Positions 1-8,627 of a stretch of 64,000 nucleotides of DNA are shown one piece after another (the stretch's first letter is position 1; every line of letters begins with the position of its first letter). The notes beneath the pieces are model-generated. The model worked only from the letters and a program-made list of their open reading frames with translations. It ran no database searches and had not been told where the DNA came from. Origin of the DNA: Mucilaginibacter xinganensis (GTDB lineage: Bacteria; Bacteroidota; Bacteroidia; Sphingobacteriales; Sphingobacteriaceae); NCBI RefSeq assembly GCF_002257585.1, contig NZ_CP022743.1:1-64000 (forward strand), given 5' to 3'. The translations under genes and the position numbers were made by a program.

Positions 1-1428
1 ATGGAAAAAACTTGTACTACCGTTTGGAATAGCTGCCTTCAAATCATAAAAGACAACATCCCGGCTCAAAGCTTTAAAACTTGGTTTGAGCCGATCAAAG
101 CTTTGCGGATGGAAGGGAGTGTGCTAACGATACAGGTACCAAGTTTGTTTTTTTATGAATGGCTTGAAGAGCACTACGTTGGCCTGCTTCGTAAAACAAT
201 TAAAAAACAATTAGGCGACGACGGACGTTTGGAATACAACATAGTGGTAGAACAATCATCATCCAGCAAGCCATATACTACTAATTTGCCCTCAAACGGA
301 AATGGCGCTGAATCTAAAAATCAGTCTATGCCAATACCTATTTCAATCAATAAGGATATAAAAAATCCTTTTGTTATACCGGGATTAAAAAAACTGAATG
401 TCGATCCGCAGTTAAACCGCAATTACACCTTTAATAACTTTGTTGAAGGTGACTGCAACAGGCTTGCCCGTTCGGCAGGTTATGCTGTGGCCGCAAAACC
501 TGGAGGAACTTCATTTAACCCGTTGATGATATATGGTGGTGTTGGCCTGGGTAAAACCCACCTGGCACAGGCCATTGGCAACGAGATTAAAAACTCATTG
601 CCTGACAAACTTGTGCTGTATGTATCTTGTGAGAAATTTACCCAGCAATTTGTTGATGCGTTAAAACACAATAATATAAATGATTTTGTGAATTTTTACC
701 AGGCCATTGATGTATTGATAATGGACGATGTGCACAACTTTGCCGGTAAAGAGAAAACTCAGGATTTCTTTTTTCACATCTTTAACCACCTGCATCAATC
801 AGGCAAACAGGTTATCATTACTTCGGATAAGGCACCAAAAGATCTTGCCGGTTTAGAAGAACGTTTGTTATCAAGGTTCAAATGGGGCCTTTCGGCCGAC
901 CTGCAGATTCCTGACCTGGAAACCCGCATGGCTATCCTTAAAAACAAAACCTACCAGGACGGCATTGAATTATCAAACGACGTAATTGAGTACGTTGCCC
1001 ATAATATTGACAACAATGTACGTGAACTGGAAGGTGCAATGGTATCATTACTTGCGCAGTCCACCCTTAACCGAAAGGAGATCGATTTGAACCTGGCTAA
1101 ACAAATGTTGAAAAACTTTGTGAAGAACTCTTCAAAAGAGATCTCGATGGAATACATCCAGAACCTGGTTTGCGAGTATTTTGAAGTGCCAATAGAAATG
1201 GTTAAATCACAAACCCGCAAACGCGAAATTGTCCAGGCCCGCCAGATCTCTATGTATCTTGCTAAAGCACATACCAAAAGTTCATTAAAATCAATCGGAC
1301 ATTTCTTTGGTGGCCGTGACCACTCAACCGTGATCTATGCCTGCCAGACAGTTGAGGATTTGATTGACACGGATAAGAAATTTAAAGGCTATGTTGCCGA
1401 CATTCAGAAAAAGCTTAAAATGTCCTAA
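1..1428 (+). CDS. dnaA: Chromosomal replication initiator protein DnaA
   Basis: DnaA binds origin DnaA boxes and melts oriC in an ATP-dependent way. The 475-residue protein has the usual order: N-terminal helicase-loading domain (about 1-90), a variable linker, an AAA+ domain (about 135-350) and a C-terminal DNA-binding domain. Walker A is GGVGLGKTH at 179-187 with K185. Walker B is MDDVH at 241-245. The DnaA-box recognition motif GGRDHST is at 437-443. The length is normal and the start is the first base of the window, so its promoter and any upstream origin lie outside. It is the strongest anchor for placing the window next to a replication origin. Confidence 0.98.
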   Translation: MEKTCTTVWNSCLQIIKDNIPAQSFKTWFEPIKALRMEGSVLTIQVPSLFFYEWLEEHYVGLLRKTIKKQLGDDGRLEYNIVVEQSSSSKPYTTNLPSNGNGAESKNQSMPIPISINKDIKNPFVIPGLKKLNVDPQLNRNYTFNNFVEGDCNRLARSAGYAVAAKPGGTSFNPLMIYGGVGLGKTHLAQAIGNEIKNSLPDKLVLYVSCEKFTQQFVDALKHNNINDFVNFYQAIDVLIMDDVHNFAGKEKTQDFFFHIFNHLHQSGKQVIITSDKAPKDLAGLEERLLSRFKWGLSADLQIPDLETRMAILKNKTYQDGIELSNDVIEYVAHNIDNNVRELEGAMVSLLAQSTLNRKEIDLNLAKQMLKNFVKNSSKEISMEYIQNLVCEYFEVPIEMVKSQTRKREIVQARQISMYLAKAHTKSSLKSIGHFFGGRDHSTVIYACQTVEDLIDTDKKFKGYVADIQKKLKMS

Positions 1429-1451
1429 CTGATCTTATAATGATTTATATG

Positions 1452-1480
1452 AGCCTTGCATGAAAATGCAGGGCTTTTTT
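1452..1480 (+). terminator. Intrinsic terminator after dnaA
   Basis: A 9-bp stem (AGCCTTGCA / TGCAGGGCT, one G-U pair) with a TGAAAA-type loop is followed by six T residues, about 25 bases after the dnaA stop codon. It fits a factor-independent terminator for dnaA. Confidence 0.8.
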
Positions 1481-1650
1481 ATAGTCTCAAATGTCCTGCT
1501 GAATCTATTTCGACACCCCTAGGGGACTTTTCCGCATGTATGCTATAGAATTAGAAGGCGGCGGCCTAAACAGGCAGCACGACCTGGAGTTCAAATATAT
1601 TATTATATTTATTTCATATTTAAATTATCAATCGTCCTAAATAATTAAAC

Positions 1651-2109
1651 ATGAGGAAGTTATTATTACTAAATCTACTGCTGTTAATTTCAATTAGCAC
1701 CTTCGCCCAGCAATCTGCAACAGATGGCGTTAAGCAATCCATCAACACCATGTTTGACGCCATGCGCAAAGGTGATAGTACTTTATTAAAATCTGTTTTT
1801 TCAAAAGAAATGGTGTTACAAAGCGTTTCGACCAATAAGGAAGGCAAAGCAGTAATTTCAACAGATAGCGCCAACGATTTTGCGAAAGCCATAGGAACAC
1901 CGCATACTGCCATTTATGATGAGCGCATTACCTACGGCGACATCAAAATTGACGGCGACCTGGCCAGCGTTTGGGCGCCCTATAAATTTTACCTTGGTGA
2001 TAAATTCAGCCATTGCGGAGTCGATGTTTTTTCGCTGATGAAAACTGCTGACGGCTGGAAGATAATTTACATTGTTGATACCAGGAGGAAGGATAATTGT
2101 ATTGAGTAA
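1651..2109 (+). CDS. Exported NTF2-like (SnoaL/DUF4440-type) protein
   Basis: A 152-residue protein with a clear signal peptide (MRKLLLLNLLLLISISTFAQ, cleavage after about residue 19). The mature part resembles the NTF2-like fold: a helical start (VKQSINTMFDAMRKGD), then alternating strands ending in a GWKIIYIVDTRR segment, as in DUF4440/SnoaL-like proteins of Bacteroidota. No catalytic residues can be assigned. It probably sits in the periplasm or on the envelope. It stands alone after dnaA and is convergent with the LytTR regulator gene, only 9 bases from its stop codon. Exact function unknown. Confidence 0.75.
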   Translation: MRKLLLLNLLLLISISTFAQQSATDGVKQSINTMFDAMRKGDSTLLKSVFSKEMVLQSVSTNKEGKAVISTDSANDFAKAIGTPHTAIYDERITYGDIKIDGDLASVWAPYKFYLGDKFSHCGVDVFSLMKTADGWKIIYIVDTRRKDNCIE

Positions 2110-2118
2110 AAGCCGTTT

Positions 2119-2838
2119 TTAACTATTATCAATCAACCTGTAAAATCCATCCCGGTAACTATCCCCTACAGGAATAACAGCATCCCCAATAAAGATCCGG
2201 CTGCGCTCAACCGAGCCGATGTGCCGTAAGGAAACGATGTAAGATTTATGTACCCTTACAAATTCCGCGGAAGGTAGTTGTTCTTCAATCTTTTTTAATG
2301 GCTGGAGGCTCATTACCCTTCCCGCCACGGCATTAATCGACACGTAATTTTGAAGCGCCTCTACATATAAAACATCAACCAGATTTACTTTTTGAATCCG
2401 GTGCTCCGTCTTAACAAATAAGTATTCTGGCGCAACCCCGGGAGTTGGGGATATACCCGGCAAACCACCCGCTGGTTGATTTGCTGTTAAATGCAGCGCT
2501 TTTTCGGCCGCGCGGTAAAACCGGTCAAAGGCAATGGGCTTTAACAGGTAGTCAACCACATCATGCTCATAGCCATCCAGTGCATATTCGGTGTATGCTG
2601 TTGTGAGTACTATTTTACATTGCTTACCTGCTATTTTAATAAACTGCATCCCCGTTATTTCGGGCATTTGAATATCGAGGAAAACCAAATCTATCTTTTG
2701 TTCACGTACAATATTCAATCCTTCAATGGGGTTAGTTGTAGTGGCTACCAGGTCAAGAAAAGGCACCTTGCAGGTATAATCAGCAAGTACATCAATGGCT
2801 AAAGGTTTATCGTCAATTACAAGGCAGCGTAGTTTCAT
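2119..2838 (-). CDS. LytTR-family response regulator
   Basis: A 239-residue regulator with a receiver domain (about 1-120) and a C-terminal LytTR DNA-binding domain (about 140-239). Receiver acidic residues are D9/D10, the phospho-acceptor is D55 in LVFLDIQMPE, and the conserved lysine is in LLKPIAFDRF. The LytTR part includes the typical FVRVHKSYIVSL segment. It overlaps the upstream kinase gene by an ATGA, so the two are co-translated. LytTR proteins bind paired direct repeats about 21 bp apart. Such a pair exists just across the divergent intergenic region (4007-4039), suggesting control of the neighbouring exported-protein genes. Confidence 0.93.
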   Translation of the reverse strand: MKLRCLVIDDKPLAIDVLADYTCKVPFLDLVATTTNPIEGLNIVREQKIDLVFLDIQMPEITGMQFIKIAGKQCKIVLTTAYTEYALDGYEHDVVDYLLKPIAFDRFYRAAEKALHLTANQPAGGLPGISPTPGVAPEYLFVKTEHRIQKVNLVDVLYVEALQNYVSINAVAGRVMSLQPLKKIEEQLPSAEFVRVHKSYIVSLRHIGSVERSRIFIGDAVIPVGDSYRDGFYRLIDNS

Positions 2839-3893
2839 GTCAATTGCAGCTTTAAATTTACGGTATAAAATCCGGTCTGGTCATCAATGGTCAAGTTGTG
2901 CTTGTCAGGGTATATCAAATCCAGCCGACGCCGTACATTGTTTAAACCAATTCCGGAAGTTTTATCTTTATGGTCACGATTTTTCTTGTTTTGCACCTTG
3001 AAATTAATTTCCTCTTTGGTTGCTATAAGGCAAATTTCAACAGGGTTTTCCGGATCGGTTAATACGCCATGTTTAAAAGCATTTTCAACAAAGGCTATTA
3101 AAAGCAGCGGCGCTATTTTTTGATTGCCGATATACCCTTCAATGTTAAAATTAATACGAGCCGCACCCTTGGTACTTATGCGCTGCAGCTCAATTACGTT
3201 TTCAAGATATTTAATCTCGCTTTGAATAGGCATGGTATCCTCCCTGCCTTCGCGCAGCATGTAGCGTAATATATCTGACAACTTTAATAAAGCTGCCGGC
3301 GCCTGTTCTGATTGCTGGTAGGTAAGCGAATAAATATCATTAATGCTGTTAAACAAAAAATGTGGGTTTAGCTGCGACCGCAAAAAAGTTAATTCGGCAG
3401 CCGCCTTTTCTTTTTCAAGCTCCTGCTGCCGGTGGCGGGTTTTATACCAGTCTTCAACAAAAAAATACATCAACCCATATACAAAGTAGCTGGGGAAATA
3501 ATAGAAAAATATGTTGCTAACGTAGCGGGTTGCTGAATAGTTGTTCCCGTTGTAATTATCAAAGCCTAAAAACGGTAAAAATAAATGGTACTCAATTACA
3601 TAACGATAGGCTACGATAAACAACAGCGTTAAAATTGACAGCAAAAATGCCTTTACATAGTTTTTTTTAACAATTATTTGCGGGGCCACCAGCAGGTAAG
3701 CGCTAAAAAAACAAAATACCGGGATTAGCAAATAACCGGTTTCCATTACCAGGTATTTAAAAAACAGCTGCAGCCCAACCAACTGATTTTTATGTCCACT
3801 CAATATACCCCTGCCAATTGAGTTCCACAGGTTATTACCCAGTAGCAGTACCCAAAATGTTATATGCAATAGTATAATGTACTTCCGTTTCAT
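2835..3893 (-). CDS. LytS/YehU-type membrane sensor histidine kinase
   Basis: A 352-residue kinase with several transmembrane helices in the first 160 residues, then a short coiled segment (RQQELEKEKAAAELTFLRSQ) and the His_kinase domain. The phospho-acceptor is in the typical SQLNPHFLFNSIN motif. A GHKL ATPase domain follows, with an N box (FVENAFKHG) and a G box (SGIGLNNVRRRL). The partner is the LytTR regulator that overlaps its stop codon. The signal sensed is not visible. It is divergent from the DUF4932 gene and the hydrolase, a common arrangement when the pair regulates its neighbours. Confidence 0.93.
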   Translation of the reverse strand: MKRKYIILLHITFWVLLLGNNLWNSIGRGILSGHKNQLVGLQLFFKYLVMETGYLLIPVFCFFSAYLLVAPQIIVKKNYVKAFLLSILTLLFIVAYRYVIEYHLFLPFLGFDNYNGNNYSATRYVSNIFFYYFPSYFVYGLMYFFVEDWYKTRHRQQELEKEKAAAELTFLRSQLNPHFLFNSINDIYSLTYQQSEQAPAALLKLSDILRYMLREGREDTMPIQSEIKYLENVIELQRISTKGAARINFNIEGYIGNQKIAPLLLIAFVENAFKHGVLTDPENPVEICLIATKEEINFKVQNKKNRDHKDKTSGIGLNNVRRRLDLIYPDKHNLTIDDQTGFYTVNLKLQLT

Positions 3894-3957
3894 TGCTTAA
3901 ATATAAAACAGGTTTACTGCTTATCGCACTATAAATACATAAAAGCCGGATATTTAG

Positions 3958-4039
3958 TGATGAACCGACTTTTGCCTTCTATCATTTGATAAAAGAAGCC
4001 GGTCTCCCGATTCATCAACAAAATTCACCGGTTCATCAA
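3958..4039. promoter_or_regulatory. Candidate LytTR operator: direct repeats plus an inverted copy
   Basis: CCGATTCATCAA (4007-4018) and CCGGTTCATCAA (4028-4039) form a direct repeat with one mismatch and a 21-bp offset, two helical turns. That is the known geometry of LytTR binding sites. A third copy of the core, CGGTTCATCA, lies on the opposite strand at 3958-3967. The sites sit between the LytS/LytTR operon and the divergent DUF4932 gene. Assignment to this regulator is inference. Confidence 0.55.
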
Positions 4040-4096
4040 TTGTAGTTTTAATAAAGGCGCATTCGTATCATGTTTGTACGAGTAAATTTTACGGAC

Positions 4097-5152
4097 ATGA
4101 GAAAATCAATACTGATCATGCTGATCGCGTTACTGCCCGCACAGGTATTTTGCCAGGATCAACTTAATGTTACAGTTCATCCCGGCGTGGAGCTGTTTAC
4201 TATTGTACAAATTCTGGCAGGTAAGTATGCAGAGCCCAATCCATCAGCTTACAGTAAAGAGGTAATGGATTATTTTGGAAAATACAAAGAGCACCCCGCC
4301 GTAAAAAAGGCAATATCATTTGATAAAGTTTATCCCGACCTGGTTGAGCTGGGCTGGTGCATGAGCGACTTCCCCAATATTAAAATTTATGAGCCTGCTG
4401 ACCTTAACTGGTATAAAATGTACGGTAAAGAAAACGTGCTTGAATACATCAGGCTCTGCAAAGATTTTTTTAACGACACCCACTTCTGGCAATTTTTCCA
4501 GCAGCACCAGGCACGGTATAACAAATGGGGCGATGAGCTGAAGGCCAATGTTGATTCGGGAAAGCTGATAAAAAAGTTGCAGGATTTTTATAAATACGAT
4601 ACGGCGATCCACTGGTACATTTGCATCGACCCGCTAAACAGCTGGGGATCACACGCCATAATGACCAAAACACTTAACCCACAATTTTCTGCCTGGCTGG
4701 TGTATAATACCGGATATTTTAAAGACAACGCTTCCGTAAACACCGATCCTATTTTTGAATTCAAAAATTTTGAAAACCTGGTATGGCATGAGGGAAGCCA
4801 TGTTTATATAAATAGCCTGCTTAAGAAATACGAAAAAGATATAAGCGAATTGGATTACCTGTTTAACAAGGATGATGAAGGCATGAAACGAAACCAGATC
4901 AGCAATTGGCCTTATTGTTTTGATGAAAATATGGTGCGGTCAATAACCGCATCCCTTTATAAAAAATACAGCACGGAGGAAGCTTATAAACGCCAGATGG
5001 CCCGCGAAAAAGCAAACAATTTTATTTATGTGGAGGATCTTGCACCGTTTATTTATAATAATTACCTCAATTCAAACAAGTATAAAAACTTCGCTGATTT
5101 TTTCCCGGAGATTTTAAAGTACATTAAAAATAAATGCCCCAAAAAAGCCTGA
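4097..5152 (+). CDS. Exported DUF4932-type putative zinc metallopeptidase
   Basis: An ATG also exists at 4070, but MRKSILIMLIALLPAQVFC, a good signal peptide, begins at 4097, so that start is preferred (351 residues). The mature protein resembles the Bacteroidota DUF4932 family. It carries a WHEGSH motif, an HExxH zincin signature (E at 4790-4792), followed by helices with a possible third ligand further on. A role as an extracytoplasmic metallopeptidase is inferred from this motif. It is followed after 14 bases by an exported hydrolase, probably in one operon, and preceded by the candidate LytTR operator. Confidence 0.8.
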   Translation: MRKSILIMLIALLPAQVFCQDQLNVTVHPGVELFTIVQILAGKYAEPNPSAYSKEVMDYFGKYKEHPAVKKAISFDKVYPDLVELGWCMSDFPNIKIYEPADLNWYKMYGKENVLEYIRLCKDFFNDTHFWQFFQQHQARYNKWGDELKANVDSGKLIKKLQDFYKYDTAIHWYICIDPLNSWGSHAIMTKTLNPQFSAWLVYNTGYFKDNASVNTDPIFEFKNFENLVWHEGSHVYINSLLKKYEKDISELDYLFNKDDEGMKRNQISNWPYCFDENMVRSITASLYKKYSTEEAYKRQMAREKANNFIYVEDLAPFIYNNYLNSNKYKNFADFFPEILKYIKNKCPKKA

Positions 5153-5166
5153 TCTAAACCTGCATT

Positions 5167-6840
5167 ATGAAGAAGATAATTTTATTATTCCTGTTATTTC
5201 CGTGTTTGCTTAAAGCACAGCAAGTGAATTACATTGAGAGGGCCGATTCTTGTTTTAAGACTAAAGACTATGAAGGTGCGGCTACTAATTACGATGCTTA
5301 CCTGGATAAACAAAATCCCGAGTCAAACATAATCGCCTATCGAGCTGCCATTGCCTGGTGTATGGCCGGAGATAAGGAAAAAACTTTTACAGCTTTAAGC
5401 CGGTATGTAAAAAACAATGCATTAAACAATTATTATTTTTTTAGCGAAAAGTTACTCAAAGAAAAAGAGTTCGACTTTATAAAAGAAGATCCCAGATGGA
5501 GGGAAATGATAACATCGGTACAAAAAGGAGAGGCCAAAGTTGTTGCACAGGAAAAGAAAGAGCAGGAAGATGTAATAGCAACCTGGAAAAACTTTGAAGC
5601 AGCAATGGATGTGCGGTTGCAACTTAATGCGCTAAAATTAGACAGAGATATTTATCCGGACTTAAAAAAGGCATTCACTTATAAATCGCCAAAGGCTTAT
5701 TTAAAGGATAACGGTATTGCACTATTTATTCATATTGATACCACTGATGTTCCGTTTTATGTGCATTTACCTGCTGATTACGATCCGGCTGTGCCCTGCC
5801 CGGCGATGGTTGTTTTACATGGTGCAGTCAGGCACAGTATTGGCTATGGCGGCGCAGCAACGTTTTCGATGGTTTACCGTGCAACAAGCGAGCATATTCC
5901 GCTTTATGCAGAGAAATATATTACCATTTATCCAATGGGGACAAAGCTTATTAACTGGATGACTACTGAAAGCGGTTTTGATATGGTAAATAAAATTGTA
6001 ATGCACCTTAAAGCATATTTAAATATAGATGATAACCGGGTTGAGTTGCTGGGCCATTCAAACGGCGCTACCGGGGTGTTTACTTATTTGGTGAAATCAC
6101 CATCGTTATATGCGGGTTTTTACGGAATGAATACCCAGCCCAAAGTGTTTATTGGCGGCACCTACTTGCAAAATGGAATGACAAGGCAGTTTTATAATTT
6201 TGCTACTGATAAGGACTATTACTATCCTCCGCAGGCCGTTAAAACTATTGATAGCCTTGCCAACTCCCTCGGGGTAAAGTGGCATACGGAGCTTAATAAA
6301 GGTTATCCGCATTGGTTCCCGTCTATGAAGGAATCACAGGTACCAATGGCTAAAATATTTGAAGACATGAGTACTCGTGTTCGCGATCCCTACCCAAAAG
6401 AGATTTACTTTGAAACAGACAACGTTAAATACGGAACGTCCGACTGGTTAACCATAACCACTTTAGATACCCTTTCAAATAAAGCAGCATGGCAACCTGA
6501 TCCTAATTTTAAGATAACTGAATGGCTGGATAATAATGATTTCAATAAAACCGTTCACCGCGAAGAAATGGCTTTTTACTATCCGCACAAATCAGGTGCT
6601 ATAAAAGCAAGTAGGCAAGGCAACAGTATTTACATTGAAACCAGCGATGTCGCTTCGTTCTCCATTAAACTAAACCGGGAAATAATAGATTATAAACAAA
6701 AGGTAAATGTGTATTTAAATGGGAAGAAGGTGTTTTCAAAAATGCTGCAACCTGACAGGCAATTTACACTTGCCAATTTTAAAGAACAATTGGACAGGAA
6801 TGTTATTTGGGAAAATGAACTGACGTTTAAGGTAAAATAG
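5167..6840 (+). CDS. Exported alpha/beta hydrolase with N-terminal TPR-like region
   Basis: A 557-residue protein with a signal peptide (MKKIILLFLLFPCLLKAQQ). Residues about 20-130 are TPR-like, with a tetratricopeptide-type SCFKTKDYEGAATNYDAYL segment. Residues about 170-400 form an alpha/beta hydrolase of the esterase/PHB-depolymerase-like kind: oxyanion-region VVLHGAV, nucleophile elbow GHSNG with S298, and a late GYPHW histidine. The C-terminal ~150 residues look beta-rich. The likely role is hydrolysis of an ester or peptide substrate outside the cytoplasm; the substrate cannot be told. It forms a two-gene unit with the DUF4932 gene. Confidence 0.8.
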   Translation: MKKIILLFLLFPCLLKAQQVNYIERADSCFKTKDYEGAATNYDAYLDKQNPESNIIAYRAAIAWCMAGDKEKTFTALSRYVKNNALNNYYFFSEKLLKEKEFDFIKEDPRWREMITSVQKGEAKVVAQEKKEQEDVIATWKNFEAAMDVRLQLNALKLDRDIYPDLKKAFTYKSPKAYLKDNGIALFIHIDTTDVPFYVHLPADYDPAVPCPAMVVLHGAVRHSIGYGGAATFSMVYRATSEHIPLYAEKYITIYPMGTKLINWMTTESGFDMVNKIVMHLKAYLNIDDNRVELLGHSNGATGVFTYLVKSPSLYAGFYGMNTQPKVFIGGTYLQNGMTRQFYNFATDKDYYYPPQAVKTIDSLANSLGVKWHTELNKGYPHWFPSMKESQVPMAKIFEDMSTRVRDPYPKEIYFETDNVKYGTSDWLTITTLDTLSNKAAWQPDPNFKITEWLDNNDFNKTVHREEMAFYYPHKSGAIKASRQGNSIYIETSDVASFSIKLNREIIDYKQKVNVYLNGKKVFSKMLQPDRQFTLANFKEQLDRNVIWENELTFKVK

Positions 6841-6856
6841 AATTTTTTAAAAAAAA

Positions 6857-6966
6857 TGTCATTTCGAGCGAAAGCGCGGCAACCACATCACTATGCATTT
6901 ACGCCACTGTATTGGCGCTGTATATGGCGATGAGGTCGCTTCACTCGTTCCTCGTTCGCAATGACA
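6857..6966. repeat. Small palindromic (MITE/REP-like) intergenic element
   Basis: The 110-bp tract between two convergent stop codons begins TGTCATTTCGAGCGA and ends TCGTTCGCAATGACA. These termini are inverted repeats over about 15 bp with two mismatches. The interior is rich in GCG/CGC and carries no ORF. The layout fits a non-autonomous palindromic repeat; only one copy is seen in this window. Confidence 0.6.
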
Positions 6967-6995
6967 AAATTGGATAGGTTCGCGATCAGTAAGCA

Positions 6996-8477
6996 TCACC
7001 CAAACAACAGCCCAAATACCTCTTCAATATTGCTTACCACCCTCACCTCAATTTTATAACGCGAAAGGTCTATTTTCTTCCTGTCCTGCCCACCGGCGGG
7101 CAAATTATATTTAGAGATAAAGATCTGTTCAAATCCTAATTTTTGTGCTTCTGCAATGCGTTGTTCCACGCGGTTAACAGCACGAATCTCGCCTGATAAA
7201 CCAATTTCACCGGCAAAACAGGTTTTTGTAGAAATAGCAATGTCCTCGTGTGAAGAAATAATGGCGACCGCCAGCCCCAGGTCAATAGCTGGGTCTTCAA
7301 CTCTTATACCACCGGTTATATTTAAAAACACATCCTTGGCACCAAGCTTAAAGCCGCAGCGTTTTTCAAGCACAGCCAGCAACATGCTCATGCGTTTGGT
7401 ATCAAAGCCCGTTGCGGTACGTTGCGGCGTGCCATAGGCGGAGATACTCACCAGCGCCTGGGTTTCAATCAGCATGGGGCGCATGCCCTCTAAAGTGGCA
7501 CTAATAGTAATACCGCTTAATGGTTCATCACGTTGTGAAAGCAGGATCTCGGAGGGATTTGATACCTCCCTGAGTCCCTCGCCAAGCATTTCATAGATCC
7601 CCAGTTCAGATGATGAACCGAACCTATTTTTTACCGTACGTAAAATGCGGTAAACATGGTGCCTGTCCCCTTCAAATTGCAACACAGTATCAACCATGTG
7701 CTCCAATATCTTCGGACCAGCTATCATGCCGTCCTTAGTTATATGGCCGATCAAAAATACCGGTGTGGAGCTTTCTTTTGCAAAGCGCAGCAATTCAGCC
7801 GTGCATTCGCGCACCTGCGAAACACTGCCTGGTGTGGATTCGATATGAGCTGAATGCAAGGTCTGGATAGAGTCAATAACCACCAGATCAGGCTCCAACG
7901 CTTCTATTTGTTTAAATATGTTTTGGGTTGATGTTTCGGTCAATATGTAGCATCCTTTATTGATTTCGGATCTCGGCTGTTCGATTTCGGATTTGTTTAA
8001 TCTTTCTCCTAAATGCCGATCTCTAACCTCTGATCTCTGACCTCCAACTTCCACCAGTCGCTCCGCCCGCATCTTTATCTGCCGCTCGCTTTCCTCGCCA
8101 GATACATAAAGCACTTTAAGGTTTGGCATATTCAGGGCCAGCTGCAGCATCAAGGTTGATTTACCTATGCCGGGTTCGCCACCAATCAGCACCAATGATC
8201 CCGCTACAATACCGCCGCCCAAAACGCGGTTAAATTCTGCATCGGGTGTTAACAGCCGGTCCTCTTCGGTAAAAGTAATATCTGCCACTTGTACAGGCTT
8301 ATTTGCCTTTTGCAGCGTTGTGGACGAAGTTTTCCAATTTGGGACAGATGTATTAGGCTTTTCCAGTATTTCCTCAACAAAGGTGTTCCATTGCGCGCAT
8401 GACGGACATTTTCCCAGCCATTTGGCAGATTCGTACCCACAGCTTTGACAGAAGTATGCAATTTTTGATTTAGCCAT
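6996..8477 (-). CDS. radA: DNA repair protein RadA (Sms)
   Basis: RadA is a RecA-like ATPase that processes recombination intermediates and promotes branch migration. The 493-residue protein has an N-terminal zinc finger (C10, C13, C24, C27), a Walker A GGEPGIGKST (99-108), the RadA-specific KNRFG motif (283-287) and a C-terminal Lon-like domain. Residues about 142-173, between RAERL and CYILTET, form an extra hydrophilic segment not expected in RadA. It is encoded by a repeat-like DNA insertion that keeps the frame. The gene is convergent with the hydrolase and has its own promoter-like sequence upstream. Confidence 0.96.
   Translation of the reverse strand: MAKSKIAYFCQSCGYESAKWLGKCPSCAQWNTFVEEILEKPNTSVPNWKTSSTTLQKANKPVQVADITFTEEDRLLTPDAEFNRVLGGGIVAGSLVLIGGEPGIGKSTLMLQLALNMPNLKVLYVSGEESERQIKMRAERLVEVGGQRSEVRDRHLGERLNKSEIEQPRSEINKGCYILTETSTQNIFKQIEALEPDLVVIDSIQTLHSAHIESTPGSVSQVRECTAELLRFAKESSTPVFLIGHITKDGMIAGPKILEHMVDTVLQFEGDRHHVYRILRTVKNRFGSSSELGIYEMLGEGLREVSNPSEILLSQRDEPLSGITISATLEGMRPMLIETQALVSISAYGTPQRTATGFDTKRMSMLLAVLEKRCGFKLGAKDVFLNITGGIRVEDPAIDLGLAVAIISSHEDIAISTKTCFAGEIGLSGEIRAVNRVEQRIAEAQKLGFEQIFISKYNLPAGGQDRKKIDLSRYKIEVRVVSNIEEVFGLLFG
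7959..8054 (-). repeat. In-frame repeat insertion inside radA
   Basis: This tract encodes the extra RadA residues 142-173. On the coding strand it holds short near-repeats of the type GTCAGAGATCAGAGGTTAGAG, then AATCCGAAATCGAACAGCC. The part at 7963-8001 matches an intergenic copy at 34174-34212 in 33 of 39 positions. Its length and frame keep radA open. It looks like a palindromic-repeat family member that has entered a gene, comparable in principle to Rickettsia palindromic elements. Confidence 0.7.
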
Positions 8478-8488
8478 TTTCAGGTGCG

Positions 8489-8517
8489 CAAAATATAGAT
8501 TTGCGGATTAGCTCAAA
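8489..8517 (-). promoter_or_regulatory. Candidate radA promoter
   Basis: Reading leftward, TTTG (8514-8517) is followed after 16 bases by TATATTTTG (8489-8497), close to the Bacteroidota -33 TTTG / -7 TAnnTTTG pattern but with one extra base. It lies just upstream of the radA ATG, giving a very short leader. Confidence 0.4.
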
Positions 8518-8560
8518 TATAAACAATTATACTAAAATAATTAGCAATCTATTGCAAAAC

Positions 8561-8599
8561 TAGATAAGGAGATGCTTTATTAAAACATCTCCTTATCTA
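8561..8599 (-). terminator. Intrinsic terminator of the HU-TPR-rng operon
   Basis: A perfect 14-bp stem (TAGATAAGGAGATG and its complement) with an 11-base loop stands between the rng stop codon and the radA start. On the minus strand it is followed by a short T-rich tract. It should end the rng transcript before radA. Confidence 0.75.
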
Positions 8600-8627
8600 A
8601 ATACTTTTTAATTCGGAAGCCCGATAG

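Noticed and set aside
1429..1650. Possible oriC / DnaA-box cluster downstream of dnaA
   Set aside because: No TTATNCACA-type boxes or AT-rich repeats were seen in this gap; the origin, if near, is outside the window.
7961..8046. Possible frameshift or pseudogene signal in radA
   Set aside because: The frame stays open through the insertion and all RadA motifs on both sides are intact, so the gene is likely functional.
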